This document shows positions 42,596 to 51,841 of a stretch of DNA of 64,000 nucleotides, piece by piece; position 1 is the stretch's first letter, and each line of letters opens with the position of its first letter. The stretch covers positions 124,001 through 188,000 of the forward strand of contig NZ_MUNM01000078.1 of the NCBI RefSeq assembly GCF_002286815.1. Direction: 5' to 3'. The translations under genes were made by a program, and so were the position numbers. The notes beneath the pieces are model-generated. The model was not told where the DNA came from. It ran no database searches and saw nothing but the letters and a program-made list of their open reading frames with translations. This stretch comes from Pseudomonas sp. PICF141 (GTDB taxonomy: Bacteria; Pseudomonadota; Gammaproteobacteria; Pseudomonadales; Pseudomonadaceae).

Positions 42596-43819
42596 ATGCC
42601 CCAAGCCGTCCAGATGTCTCCTGCCCTCGATGCTTCGGGGCAACCGTCGTCCGTAGAGCAGGCAAGCCGGCTTGGCCTTGAGCAGGCATTTGCGCTGTTC
42701 AGCCAGATGTCGAGCCAATTGACCGATTCCTACAGCATGCTCGAAGCCCGGGTCACCGAACTCAAGGGCGAGCTGGCGGTGGTCAGTGCTCAGCGCATGC
42801 AGGAGCTGTCGGAAAAAGAACGTCTGGCCAATCGCCTGCAAAACCTCCTCGATCTGTTGCCCGGCGGCGTCATCGTCATCGACGCCCAAGGCATCGTGCG
42901 CGAAGCGAATCCCGCTGCGAGTGAGCTGCTCGGGCTGCCTCTGGAAGGCGAGTTGTGGCGTCATGTGATTGCTCGATGCTTTGCGCCGCGCGAAGACGAC
43001 GGCCACGAAATCTCTCTCAAGGACGGTCGGCGTCTGTCAATCGCTACCCGTTCGCTGGACGCCGAGCCCGGTCAGTTGGTGCTGCTCAACGACCTGACTG
43101 AAACCCGTCATCTGCAAGATCAACTGGCTCGCCACGAACGCCTGTCGTCTCTGGGGCGTATGGTGGCCTCGTTGGCTCATCAGATTCGCACGCCGTTGTC
43201 CGCTGCGCTGCTCTACGCCAGTCATTTGACTGAGCAGGCGTTGCCGGTCGAGACCCAGCAGCGTTTTGCCGGGCGCCTGAAAGAGCGTCTGCATGAACTC
43301 GAGCACCAGGTTCGCGACATGCTGGTGTTCGCTCGCGGCGAGTTGCCGCTGACCGATCGCGTGAGTCCCAGGATGCTGATGCAGGCGCTGCAAGCGGCGG
43401 CGCTGACTCACGTTCAGGACTTGCCGATTCGCTGGCAGTGCGACAGTCATGCAGGTGAGTTGTTGTGCAATCGCGACACCTTGGTCGGGGCGATCCTCAA
43501 CCTGATCGAGAACGCCATCCAGGCCAGCGCCGGCGGCGTTCGTTTGAAGGTTCACCTGTATACCCGTGGCAACAATCTGCGCCTGTGCGTCAGCGACCGC
43601 GGCAGCGGTATCGACACCAAGGTACTGGCGCGTCTGGGTGAACCGTTTTTCACCACTAAAACCACCGGCACCGGCCTGGGCCTGACCGTGGTCAAGGCAG
43701 TCGTCCGTGCCCATCAGGGAGAATTGCAATTGCGCTCGCGGCCGGGTCGCGGCACTTGCGCGCAGGTGATTTTGCCGATTTTTTCGGGTGATCAACCCGA
43801 CGCTCAGGGAGCGAAGTGA
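42596..43819 (+). CDS. fleS: Flagellar sensor histidine kinase FleS
   Basis: This 407-residue soluble kinase has a PAS domain (about 80-165, GGVIVIDAQGIVREANPAAS), the phosphoaccepting H195 in ASLAHQIRTPLS, and a HATPase domain with the N box NLIENAIQAS near 300 and glycine boxes DRGSGID and KTTGTGLGLTVVKAV. No membrane segments are visible, so it senses a cytoplasmic signal, probably basal-body assembly status. It overlaps fleR by four bases (GTGA) and phosphorylates it. Confidence 0.95.
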   Translation: MPQAVQMSPALDASGQPSSVEQASRLGLEQAFALFSQMSSQLTDSYSMLEARVTELKGELAVVSAQRMQELSEKERLANRLQNLLDLLPGGVIVIDAQGIVREANPAASELLGLPLEGELWRHVIARCFAPREDDGHEISLKDGRRLSIATRSLDAEPGQLVLLNDLTETRHLQDQLARHERLSSLGRMVASLAHQIRTPLSAALLYASHLTEQALPVETQQRFAGRLKERLHELEHQVRDMLVFARGELPLTDRVSPRMLMQALQAAALTHVQDLPIRWQCDSHAGELLCNRDTLVGAILNLIENAIQASAGGVRLKVHLYTRGNNLRLCVSDRGSGIDTKVLARLGEPFFTTKTTGTGLGLTVVKAVVRAHQGELQLRSRPGRGTCAQVILPIFSGDQPDAQGAK

Positions 43820-45210
43820 AGGACATGACGATCAAGGTTTTACTGGTCGAGGATGACCGCGCACTGCGGGAAGCATTGGCCGATACGCTGCTGCTTGCCG
43901 GGCACGATTACACGGCGGTCGGTTCGGCGGAAGAGGCGCTGACGGCGGTCGGCGCCGAGGCATTTGGTCTGGTGCTCAGCGATGTCAACATGCCGGGCAT
44001 GGATGGTCACCAACTGCTGGGATTGCTGCGGGCTCGTCAGCCACAACTGCCTGTATTACTGATGACCGCTCACGGTGCGGTCGAGCGGGCGGTCGACGCC
44101 ATGCGTCAGGGCGCAGTGGACTATCTGGTCAAACCCTTCGAGCCCAAAGCCTTGCTTGATCTGGTGGCTCGTCACGCACTGGGCAGTCTGGGCGCGACCG
44201 AGGGCGAAGGACCTGTGGCGTTCGAGCCCGCCAGTGCGCAATTGCTCGAATTGGCCGCGCGGGTGGCGCGCAGTGACTCCACGGTGTTGATCTCCGGTGA
44301 GTCCGGGACCGGCAAGGAAGTGCTGGCGCGTTACATCCATCAACACTCTCACCGCGCCAGTCGGCCGTTCATTGCGATCAACTGTGCAGCGATCCCGGAC
44401 AACATGCTTGAAGCCACCTTGTTCGGTCACGAAAAGGGCTCGTTCACAGGCGCCATTGCGGCGCAGGCCGGGAAGTTCGAGCAGGCCGATGGCGGCACGA
44501 TCCTGCTCGATGAAATCTCCGAAATGCCCCTAAGTCTGCAGGCCAAGTTACTGCGCGTATTGCAGGAGCGTGAAGTCGAGCGAGTCGGCGCACGCAAACC
44601 AATCACGCTGGACATTCGAGTGGTCGCCACCACTAACCGTGACCTGGCCGCCGAAGTGGCGGCGGGGCGTTTTCGTGAAGACCTTTACTATCGCCTGTCG
44701 GTGTTCCCGCTGGCCTGGCGTCCGCTGCGCGAGCGCACCGCCGATATCCTGCCGCTGGCCGAGCGACTGCTGGCCAAACACGTCAATAAAATGAAGCATG
44801 CCGCGGCGAAGCTTTCGCCCGAGGCGCAAGTTTGCCTGATCGCTTATCCGTGGCCGGGCAACGTGCGTGAGCTGGATAACGCGATCCAGCGGGCTTTGAT
44901 TCTGCAGCAAGGCGGCTTGATCCAGCCGCAGGATTTTTGCCTGGCCGGGCCTGTGGCGTGCGCGCCATTGCCGCCATTGGTGTCGACCTCCACGCGGGCC
45001 GTAACCGTCGAAGCCGAACCGGCGGGCGCCCTCGGCGATGACCTGCGGCGCCGTGAATTTCAGATGATCATCGACACCTTGCGTTCCGAGCGCGGCCGTC
45101 GCAAAGAAGCCGCCGAACGACTGGGCATCAGCCCGCGCACCTTGCGCTACAAGCTGGCGCAGATGCGTGATGCCGGAATGGACGTGGAAGGCTACTTGTT
45201 CGCCACCTGA
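43816..45210 (+). CDS. fleR: Flagellar sigma-54 response regulator FleR
   Basis: This 464-residue NtrC-type regulator has a receiver domain with D56 (LVLSDVNMPGMDG), an AAA+ domain with GESGTGK at 162-168 and GSFTGA at 209-214 in place of GAFTGA, and a C-terminal Fis-type HTH (RKEAAERLGISPRTLRYKL). It activates class III genes such as flgBCDE, flgFGHIJKL and filament-cap genes with RpoN. The GTG start at 43816 overlaps the fleS stop; ATG at 43825 is the alternative. Confidence 0.95.
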   Translation: MKDMTIKVLLVEDDRALREALADTLLLAGHDYTAVGSAEEALTAVGAEAFGLVLSDVNMPGMDGHQLLGLLRARQPQLPVLLMTAHGAVERAVDAMRQGAVDYLVKPFEPKALLDLVARHALGSLGATEGEGPVAFEPASAQLLELAARVARSDSTVLISGESGTGKEVLARYIHQHSHRASRPFIAINCAAIPDNMLEATLFGHEKGSFTGAIAAQAGKFEQADGGTILLDEISEMPLSLQAKLLRVLQEREVERVGARKPITLDIRVVATTNRDLAAEVAAGRFREDLYYRLSVFPLAWRPLRERTADILPLAERLLAKHVNKMKHAAAKLSPEAQVCLIAYPWPGNVRELDNAIQRALILQQGGLIQPQDFCLAGPVACAPLPPLVSTSTRAVTVEAEPAGALGDDLRRREFQMIIDTLRSERGRRKEAAERLGISPRTLRYKLAQMRDAGMDVEGYLFAT

Positions 45211-45458
45211 GAGTTGATGCAAGCAAAATCTGGAAGCACGCCTTTGTGGTGAGGGAGTTTTGTAGTGAGGGAGCTTTTGTGGCGAGGGGGCTTGCCCCCG
45301 TTGGAGCGCGAAGCGGTCCTTCTTTTTGCTGTGTGCTCAGATTTTGCGACTGCTGCGCAGCCGAACGGGCAAGCCCCCTCGCCACAAAGGGCTCGCTCCC
45401 ACCCTGTTTTGCGGTTAAGGCAAAGCATGGAAGGCTTTTGTTTCAAGCGATCACCGAG
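45211..45458. repeat. Intergenic region with REP-type repeat (GGCGAGGGGGCTTGCC family)
   Basis: Most of this 336-base fleR-fliE gap holds one repeat element: arms at about 45278-45310 and 45361-45387 are inverted copies, and partial copies (TTTGTGGTGAGGGAG) lead into it from 45243. The middle shares GACTGCTGCGCAGCCGAACG with the copies at 6838 and 54021. No gene is supported. The fliE promoter follows at 45459. Confidence 0.85.
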
Positions 45459-45475
45459 CTGGCACCCTTGTTGCT
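45459..45475 (+). promoter_or_regulatory. Sigma-54 promoter of fliE operon
   Basis: CTGGCACCCTTGTTGCT has GG at 45461-45462 and GC at 45473-45474 with 10-base spacing and perfect TGGCAC and TTGCT halves. It lies 72 bases upstream of fliE. It is the best sigma-54 match in the window. Confidence 0.9.
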
Positions 45476-45546
45476 AACACCTGACTACCCGCCGAGTGAG
45501 TGTCAAAAAATTGCGGGTAGCCGTAGCTTCGTCAAAGAGAGAAACC

Positions 45547-45876
45547 ATGAGCCAAGGTATTGAATTCAATCGGTTGATGCTGGATATGCGCTCCATTCAA
45601 ATGGATGCCATGTCTGCGCCGAAATCGACTGCCGCAGTCCCTGAATTGGGTGGCAGCAGCTTTTCCGACATGCTCGGTCAGGCCGTCAATAAAGTGAACG
45701 AGACCCAGCAGGCATCCACTCAGTTGGCCAGTGCTTTCGAGATCGGTAAAAGCGGCGTCGACCTGACGGACGTGATGATTTCCTCGCAGAAGGCCAGCGT
45801 GTCTTTTCAAGCGTTGACCCAAGTGCGTAACAAGCTGGTTCAGGCATACCAAGACATCATGCAGATGCCGGTTTAA
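45547..45876 (+). CDS. fliE: Flagellar hook-basal body complex protein FliE
   Basis: This 109-residue protein has the FliE C-terminal pattern VDLTDVMISSQKASVSFQAL near 72-91 and VRNKLVQAYQDIMQMPV at the end. FliE links the MS ring to the rod. The start at 45547 follows AAAGAGAGAAACC; an upstream in-frame ATG is not supported. It is the first gene of the fliEFGHIJ operon with a strong sigma-54 promoter. Confidence 0.96.
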   Translation: MSQGIEFNRLMLDMRSIQMDAMSAPKSTAAVPELGGSSFSDMLGQAVNKVNETQQASTQLASAFEIGKSGVDLTDVMISSQKASVSFQALTQVRNKLVQAYQDIMQMPV

Positions 45877-45891
45877 GGACGAGATTGAGTC

Positions 45892-47679
45892 ATGGCAGAA
45901 GCAATCGCCGATAATGTTCCGGCCAAGGCCACTCCAATAGACGGCAAACCGCCGCTGTTCGGGTTGTCCTTCCTGGAAAACCTCTCCGAGATGACCATGT
46001 TGCGTCAGGTGGGCCTATTGGTCGGCCTGGCCGCGAGCGTGGCGATTGGTTTTGCCGTGGTGTTGTGGTCCCAGCAGCCAGACTACCGGCCTCTGTACGG
46101 CAGCCTTGCCGGTATGGACGCCAAGCAGGTCATGGAAACCCTGGCCGCCGCCGACATTCCCTATACCGTTGAACCGAACTCCGGTGCCTTGCTGGTCAAG
46201 GCCGAGGACCTTTCCCGTGCGCGGCTCAAGCTCGCGGGCGCTGGTGTCACTCCCAGCGATGGCAACATCGGTTTCGAGATCCTCGACAAGGAACAAGGGC
46301 TGGGCACCAGTCAGTTCATGGAAGCGACCCGTTATCGTCGTGGCCTTGAAGGCGAACTGGCACGGACCATTTCCAGCTTGAACAACGTCAAAGGTGCACG
46401 CGTGCACCTGGCGATTCCGAAAAGCTCGGTGTTCGTGCGTGACGAACGCAAGCCCAGCGCTTCGGTTCTGGTTGAACTCTATTCCGGTCGCTCGCTGGAG
46501 CCGGGCCAGGTTGTCGCCATCGTCAATCTGGTGGCGACCAGCGTTCCGGAACTGAGCAAGTCCCAGATCACTGTGGTCGATCAGAAGGGCAACCTGCTGT
46601 CGGATCAGGCGGAAAACTCCGAACTGACCATGGCCGGCAAGCAATTCGATTACAGCCGTCGCATGGAAAGCATGCTGACTCAGCGTGTGCACAACATCCT
46701 GCAACCGGTGTTGGGCAATGATCGCTATAAAGCCGAAGTGTCTGCCGATGTGGACTTCAGCGCCGTCGAGTCGACTTCCGAGCAGTTCAACCCCGATCAA
46801 CCGGCGTTGCGCAGTGAGCAATCGGTCAACGAACAGCGCACCGCCAGCAATGGCCCGCAAGGTGTACCGGGTGCCCTGAGCAACCAGCCGCCATCGCCGG
46901 CCTCGGCGCCGCAAACCACCGGTGGCGCTACCGCGTCGGCCGGCATGGTGCAGCCAGGCCAGCCATTGCTCGATGCCAATGGTCAGCAAATCATGGACCC
47001 GGCCACCGGCCAGCCGATGCTGGCGCCGTACCCGGCGGACAAGCGTCAACAATCCACCAAGAACTTCGAACTCGACCGTTCCATCAGCCACACCAAACAA
47101 CAGCAGGGCCGTTTGAATCGCCTGTCGGTGTCGGTGGTGGTGGATGATCAGGTCAAGGTCAACGCGGCCAACGGCGAAACGACTCGCGCGCCGTGGAGCG
47201 CCGATGAATTGGCGCGCTTCACTCGCCTGGTACAGGACGCGGTCGGTTTCGACGCCAGCCGTGGCGACAGCGTCAGTGTGATCAACATGCCGTTCTCCGC
47301 CGAGCGCGGTGAAGTGATTGCCGAGATTCCGTTCTATTCCCAGCCGTGGTTCTGGGACATCGTCAAGCAAGTGCTGGGTGTGTTGTTCATCCTGGTGCTG
47401 GTGTTCGGTGTGCTGCGTCCGGTGCTCAACAACATCACCGGTGGCGGCAAAGACAAGCAACTCGCAGGCCTGGGCAGTGACGTCGAGCTCGGTGGCATGG
47501 GCGGCCTGGACGGTGAACTGTCCAACGACCGCGTCAGCCTCGGTGGCCCGACCAGCATCCTGCTGCCGAGCCCGAGCGAAGGCTATGACGCACAGTTGAA
47601 CGCAATCAAGAGTCTGGTGGCAGAAGATCCGGGTCGCGTGGCCCAGGTCGTGAAAGAGTGGATTAACGCAGATGAGTGA
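45892..47679 (+). CDS. fliF: Flagellar MS-ring protein FliF
   Basis: This 595-residue inner-membrane protein has a first membrane segment near 38-60 (VGLLVGLAASVAIGFAVVLW), RBM domains to about 450 with the FliF motif NNVKGARVHLAIPKSSVF near 164-181, and a second membrane segment near 490-510 (QVLGVLFILVLVFGVLRPVL). The C-terminal tail binds FliG. It overlaps fliG by eight bases. A Pro/Gln/Ser-rich insertion runs through about 310-385. Confidence 0.97.
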   Translation: MAEAIADNVPAKATPIDGKPPLFGLSFLENLSEMTMLRQVGLLVGLAASVAIGFAVVLWSQQPDYRPLYGSLAGMDAKQVMETLAAADIPYTVEPNSGALLVKAEDLSRARLKLAGAGVTPSDGNIGFEILDKEQGLGTSQFMEATRYRRGLEGELARTISSLNNVKGARVHLAIPKSSVFVRDERKPSASVLVELYSGRSLEPGQVVAIVNLVATSVPELSKSQITVVDQKGNLLSDQAENSELTMAGKQFDYSRRMESMLTQRVHNILQPVLGNDRYKAEVSADVDFSAVESTSEQFNPDQPALRSEQSVNEQRTASNGPQGVPGALSNQPPSPASAPQTTGGATASAGMVQPGQPLLDANGQQIMDPATGQPMLAPYPADKRQQSTKNFELDRSISHTKQQQGRLNRLSVSVVVDDQVKVNAANGETTRAPWSADELARFTRLVQDAVGFDASRGDSVSVINMPFSAERGEVIAEIPFYSQPWFWDIVKQVLGVLFILVLVFGVLRPVLNNITGGGKDKQLAGLGSDVELGGMGGLDGELSNDRVSLGGPTSILLPSPSEGYDAQLNAIKSLVAEDPGRVAQVVKEWINADE

Positions 47680-48691
47680 TAACCGAGCCGTTGCCGCCAA
47701 ACTGACCAAGGTCGACAAAGCCGCGATTCTGCTGCTGTCCCTCGGTTCCACCGATGCTGCGCAAGTGCTGCGCCACATGGGGCCCAAAGAGGTCCAGCGT
47801 GTGGGCGTGGCGATGGCCCAGATGGGCAACGTTCACCGCGAGCAGGTCGAACAGGTGATGAGCGAATTCGTCGACATCGTCGGCGACCAGACCAGCCTGG
47901 GCGTCGGCTCCGATGACTACGTGCGCAAAATGCTCACCCAGGCCTTGGGCGAAGACAAGGCCAACGGCCTGATCGACCGGATCCTGCTGGGCGGCAATAC
48001 CAGTGGTCTCGACAGCCTGAAGTGGATGGAGCCGCGCGCCGTCGCCGATGTGATTCGTTACGAGCACCCGCAGATCCAGGCCATCGTGGTCGCCTACCTC
48101 GATCCGGATCAGGCCGGTGAGGTGCTGGGCAACTTCGACCACAAGGTCCGGTTGGACATCATCCTGCGAGTCTCTTCGCTGAACACCGTGCAACCGGCAG
48201 CCCTGAAAGAACTCAACCAGATTCTCGAGAAGCAGTTCTCCGGCAACTCGAATGCCTCGCGCACCACCCTGGGTGGCATCAAGCGTGCGGCCGACATCAT
48301 GAACTTCCTCGACAGTTCGATCGAAGGTCAGCTGATGGACTCGATCCGCGAAGTCGACGAAGACCTGTCCGGTCAGATCGAAGACCTCATGTTCGTGTTC
48401 AACAACTTGTCCGATGTCGACGACCGCGGCATTCAGGCGCTGTTGCGCGAAGTGTCCTCGGACGTCCTGGTGCTGGCCCTCAAAGGCTCGGACGAAGGCG
48501 TCAAGGAGAAGATCTTCAAGAACATGTCCAAACGGGCGGCCGAACTGTTGCGCGACGACCTCGAGGCCAAAGGCCCGGTACGCGTCAGCGACGTGGAAAC
48601 CGCACAGAAAGAAATCCTCACCATTGCCCGCCGTATGGCCGAAGCCGGAGAAATCGTTCTCGGCGGGAAGGGCGGCGAAGAGATGATCTAA
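47672..48691 (+). CDS. fliG: Flagellar motor switch protein FliG
   Basis: This 339-residue armadillo-like switch protein has the C-terminal torque-generating helix with charged residues in VLALKGSDEGVKEKIFKNMS near 267-286 and the EHPQ motif in RYEHPQIQAIVVAYLDP near 129-145. FliG joins FliF and contacts the stator. It overlaps fliF by eight bases and is followed by fliH after seven. Confidence 0.97.
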   Translation: MSDNRAVAAKLTKVDKAAILLLSLGSTDAAQVLRHMGPKEVQRVGVAMAQMGNVHREQVEQVMSEFVDIVGDQTSLGVGSDDYVRKMLTQALGEDKANGLIDRILLGGNTSGLDSLKWMEPRAVADVIRYEHPQIQAIVVAYLDPDQAGEVLGNFDHKVRLDIILRVSSLNTVQPAALKELNQILEKQFSGNSNASRTTLGGIKRAADIMNFLDSSIEGQLMDSIREVDEDLSGQIEDLMFVFNNLSDVDDRGIQALLREVSSDVLVLALKGSDEGVKEKIFKNMSKRAAELLRDDLEAKGPVRVSDVETAQKEILTIARRMAEAGEIVLGGKGGEEMI

Positions 48692-48698
48692 GGTCACT

Positions 48699-49508
48699 AT
48701 GTCGTCCAAACATGATGAGTCTCATACCGACCTGATCCGTGCCAAGGACGTCGGTGGTTTCGATATCTGGTCGCTGCCCAGTTTCGATCCGTTTGTGCCG
48801 GAACCCGAACCGGAGCCAGAACCCGAACCGCCGGAAATGGAAGAAGTGCCGCTGGAAGAAGTCCAGCCGCTGACCCTTGAAGAGCTCGAAAGCATTCGTC
48901 AGGAGGCCTACAACGAAGGCTTCGCCGTTGGCGAAAAAGAAGGTTTCCACAGCACCACGCTCAAGGTCCGTCAGGAAGCCGAAGTGGCCCTGGCGGCCAA
49001 GATCACTGGCCTGGAACAACTGATGGCCAACCTGTTCGAGCCGATTGCCGAGCAGGACACGCAGATCGAAAAATCGCTGGTCGACCTTGTGCAGCACATC
49101 ACCAGGCAGGTGATTCAGCGCGAACTGGCCATCGACTCGACGCAGATCGAACACGTCATGCGCCAAGCGCTCAAGCTCTTGCCGCTGGGGGTGGGCAATG
49201 TGCGGCTGTACATCAATCCGCAGGATTTCGAGCAAGTCAAAGCCCTTCGCGAGCGCCATGAAGAAACCTGGCGCATCGTCGAGGACGAGTCCTTGTTGCC
49301 GGGCGGTTGCCGGATCGAGACCGAACACAGCCGCATCGATGCCACCATCGAAACCCGTGTTACCCAAGTCATGGCCAAGCTGTTCGATCAATTGCACGAT
49401 CAGGCGCTGCACCCGGCCGCACCGGACCTGAGCCTGGAACTGCCAATCGACGAAAAACCCGCGGTTGCACCGGTCGACCCGACACTGGACGCTCCCGATG
49501 CGCCTTGA
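48699..49508 (+). CDS. fliH: Flagellar export apparatus protein FliH
   Basis: This 269-residue regulator of the FliI ATPase has an N-terminal acidic stretch with alternating Pro-Glu (VPEPEPEPEPEPPEMEEVP near 29-47), a helical central region and a C-terminal FliH/YscL-type domain (about 110-240). The Pro-Glu segment is a notable low-complexity insertion. FliH binds FliI and FliN and brings export cargo to the gate. It overlaps fliI by 11 bases. Confidence 0.93.
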   Translation: MSSKHDESHTDLIRAKDVGGFDIWSLPSFDPFVPEPEPEPEPEPPEMEEVPLEEVQPLTLEELESIRQEAYNEGFAVGEKEGFHSTTLKVRQEAEVALAAKITGLEQLMANLFEPIAEQDTQIEKSLVDLVQHITRQVIQRELAIDSTQIEHVMRQALKLLPLGVGNVRLYINPQDFEQVKALRERHEETWRIVEDESLLPGGCRIETEHSRIDATIETRVTQVMAKLFDQLHDQALHPAAPDLSLELPIDEKPAVAPVDPTLDAPDAP

Positions 49509-50856
49509 CCGCACCAGCTTCGCCAAGCGCCTCGGTAGTTACGCCGAGGCCACGGAGCTTGCCGGTGCGCCGATCCTCGAAGGTCGCTTGCTGCGCATGG
49601 TCGGCCTGACCCTCGAAGCCGAAGGCTTGCGCGCCGCCATGGGCAGCCGCTGCATGGTCATCAACGATGACAGCTATCACCCGGTGCAGGTCGAAGCCGA
49701 GGTCATGGGTTTCTCTGGCAGCAAAGTCTTTCTGATGCCGGTCGGCAGCGTCGCCGGCATCGCCCCCGGTGCCCGTGTGGTGCCCCTGGCTGATACCGGT
49801 CGCTTGCCGATGGGCATGAGTATGCTTGGGCGGGTACTCGATGGCGCCGGGCGTGCGCTGGATGGCAAGGGTGGCATGAAGGCTGAGGACTGGGTGCCGA
49901 TGGACGGCCCGACCATCAACCCGCTCAAGCGCGAACCCATCAGCGAGCCGCTGGACGTGGGCATTCGCTGCATCAACGGTTTGTTGACGGTCGGTCGCGG
50001 TCAGCGGCTCGGGCTGTTCGCCGGTACTGGCGTGGGCAAGAGTGTGCTGCTGGGCATGATGACCCGCTTCACCGAGGCCGACATCATCGTGGTTGGCCTG
50101 ATCGGTGAGCGGGGGCGTGAAGTCAAAGAATTCATCGAACACATCCTCGGTGAAGAAGGCCTCAAGCGTTCGGTGGTGGTGGCGTCGCCAGCAGACGATG
50201 CGCCGCTGATGCGTCTGCGCGCGGCCATGTACTGCACGCGAATCGCCGAGTATTTTCGCGACAAGGGCAAAAATGTCCTGTTGCTCATGGATTCCCTGAC
50301 CCGTTTCGCCCAGGCCCAGCGGGAAATCGCCCTGGCCATCGGCGAACCTCCAGCGACCAAGGGCTATCCGCCGTCAGTGTTCGCCAAGTTGCCGAAACTG
50401 GTGGAGCGGGCCGGTAACGCTGAAAAGGGCGGCGGTTCGATCACCGCGTTCTACACGGTATTGTCCGAAGGCGACGATCAGCAAGACCCGATCGCCGACT
50501 CGGCGCGAGGTGTGCTTGACGGGCACATCGTGCTGTCCCGGCGTCTGGCCGAGGAAGGGCATTACCCGGCCATCGATATCGAAGCCTCCATCAGCCGGGT
50601 CATGCCGTCGGTGGTAGGCATCAAGCACATGAACCACGCGCAGACGTTCAAGCAATACTGGTCGCGCTATCAGCAGAGCCGCGATTTGATCAGTGTCGGC
50701 GCCTATGTATCCGGCGGTGATCGGGAAACCGATACCGCGATCAGTCTGCAACCGGCCATGACCATGTACCTGCGCCAGGGTTTGAATGACAACATCAGCA
50801 TGGGCGCCAGCGAGAACCATCTCGCTTCGATCTTTGCGCCAGCGCCGGGCGGTTGA
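49498..50856 (+). CDS. fliI: Flagellum-specific ATPase FliI
   Basis: This 452-residue AAA-like/F1-type ATPase has Walker A GTGVGKS at 176-182 and the export ATPase segment SRRLAEEGHYPAIDIEASIS near 348-367. The start at 49498 (MRLDRTSFAKRL) lies inside the fliH end, giving translational coupling; an upstream in-frame ATG at 49465 is less likely. It energises export of flagellar axial proteins together with FliH and FliJ. Confidence 0.96.
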   Translation: MRLDRTSFAKRLGSYAEATELAGAPILEGRLLRMVGLTLEAEGLRAAMGSRCMVINDDSYHPVQVEAEVMGFSGSKVFLMPVGSVAGIAPGARVVPLADTGRLPMGMSMLGRVLDGAGRALDGKGGMKAEDWVPMDGPTINPLKREPISEPLDVGIRCINGLLTVGRGQRLGLFAGTGVGKSVLLGMMTRFTEADIIVVGLIGERGREVKEFIEHILGEEGLKRSVVVASPADDAPLMRLRAAMYCTRIAEYFRDKGKNVLLLMDSLTRFAQAQREIALAIGEPPATKGYPPSVFAKLPKLVERAGNAEKGGGSITAFYTVLSEGDDQQDPIADSARGVLDGHIVLSRRLAEEGHYPAIDIEASISRVMPSVVGIKHMNHAQTFKQYWSRYQQSRDLISVGAYVSGGDRETDTAISLQPAMTMYLRQGLNDNISMGASENHLASIFAPAPGG

Positions 50857-50862
50857 CCCGTC

Positions 50863-51312
50863 ATGGCCTCTAGCCGCGCCGCACGTCTGGCGCCTGTGGT
50901 GGAAATGGCTGAAAAGGCCGAAAAGACCGCTGTCCTGCGCCTGGGGCACTTTCAGGGCCAGGTTCGCCTGGCGGAAAGCAAACTCGCCGACCTGGAAAAC
51001 TTTCGCCTCGAATACCAGGAACAATGGATCGTACGCGGCAGTGGCGGCGTGTCGGGCCAGTGGTTGCTGGGTTATCAGGGCTTTCTCGCGCAATTGGGCA
51101 CGGCCATCGACCAGCAGCGTCAGAGCCTGAACTGGCACCAAAACAACCTGAACAAATCCCGGGATGCCTGGCAGCAGGCGTTTGCCCGAGTCGAAGGCTT
51201 GCGCAAACTGGTTCAGCGCTACAGGGATGAAGCGCGGCAACTGGAAGACAAGCGCGAGCAGAAACTGCTCGATGAGCTGTCCCAGCGGTTGCCGCGTCAG
51301 GATCCGTATTGA
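50863..51312 (+). CDS. fliJ: Flagellar export protein FliJ
   Basis: This 149-residue protein is predicted to be almost fully helical and coiled coil (VVEMAEKAEKTAVLRLGHFQ near 10-29; LEDKREQKLLDELSQRLPRQ at the C-terminus), like the FliJ stalk that connects FliI to FlhA. It follows fliI by six bases and is the last gene before a REP-type repeat. Confidence 0.93.
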   Translation: MASSRAARLAPVVEMAEKAEKTAVLRLGHFQGQVRLAESKLADLENFRLEYQEQWIVRGSGGVSGQWLLGYQGFLAQLGTAIDQQRQSLNWHQNNLNKSRDAWQQAFARVEGLRKLVQRYRDEARQLEDKREQKLLDELSQRLPRQDPY

Positions 51313-51322
51313 ATCAGGTAGC

Positions 51323-51427
51323 CCGCGTTATCGTTCTTCGCGAACAAGCCTCGCGCCTACAGAGGCCGTGTCGAACGACAACGGTGTGTTCGACCATTTT
51401 TCGTAGGAGCGAGGCTTGCCCGCGAAG
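51323..51427. repeat. REP-type inverted repeat between fliJ and hsbA
   Basis: Left arm 51323-51360 (CCGCGTTATCGTTCTTCGCG...) and right arm 51403-51427 (GTAGGAGCGAGGCTTGCCCG...) are partial inverted copies of the family seen as a perfect palindrome at 55549-55637. The right part of the left arm is slightly degenerate. Confidence 0.8.
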
Positions 51428-51530
51428 GCGATTTCACAAACCGAACAACTCTTCAGCCTTGCTCCAGCCCCCAACAGGTGCTAAACCTTGTACACGTACG
51501 TATGTTCGCCAATGACAAGGAAGCCGTGAA

Positions 51531-51836
51531 ATGTCAGTCGTTACAGAAGTATCCCCGGATGGGCAAAAGCTGACGATTTCGATCAAGGGTCGATTCGATT
51601 TTGGTCGGCATCAGGAGTTTCGTGAGTCCTACGAGCGACTCAATAAGAAACCCGAATCCATAGTCGTGGACCTCAAGGAAGCCACCTATCTCGACAGCTC
51701 CGCGCTGGGCATGTTGCTCCTGCTGCGTGATCACGCCGGTGGCGACAGCTCCGATATTCGCGTCGTCAACAGCAGTTCCGATGTGAAGAAAATCCTCGCC
51801 ATTTCCAATTTCGACAAGCTGTTCGACATCAGTTGA
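51531..51836 (+). CDS. hsbA: STAS-domain anti-sigma factor antagonist HsbA
   Basis: This 101-residue STAS protein has the conserved phosphorylatable Ser, S56, in ATYLDSSALGMLLLLRDH. In P. aeruginosa HsbA is phosphorylated and dephosphorylated by HsbR at this Ser and binds FlgM or the diguanylate cyclase HsbD, switching between swimming and biofilm growth. The order hsbA-hsbR-hptB here matches that system. A GAAG-rich site precedes the ATG. Confidence 0.93.
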   Translation: MSVVTEVSPDGQKLTISIKGRFDFGRHQEFRESYERLNKKPESIVVDLKEATYLDSSALGMLLLLRDHAGGDSSDIRVVNSSSDVKKILAISNFDKLFDIS

Positions 51837-51841
51837 CCGTC

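Noticed and set aside
45243..45400. Repeated segments considered as a CRISPR array
   Set aside because: The copies are inverted, few and irregularly spaced, with no unique spacers; they are REP-type elements.
46015..47829. 604-codon open frame opposite fliF
   Set aside because: Antisense shadow of fliF and fliG with no ribosome-binding site or domain.
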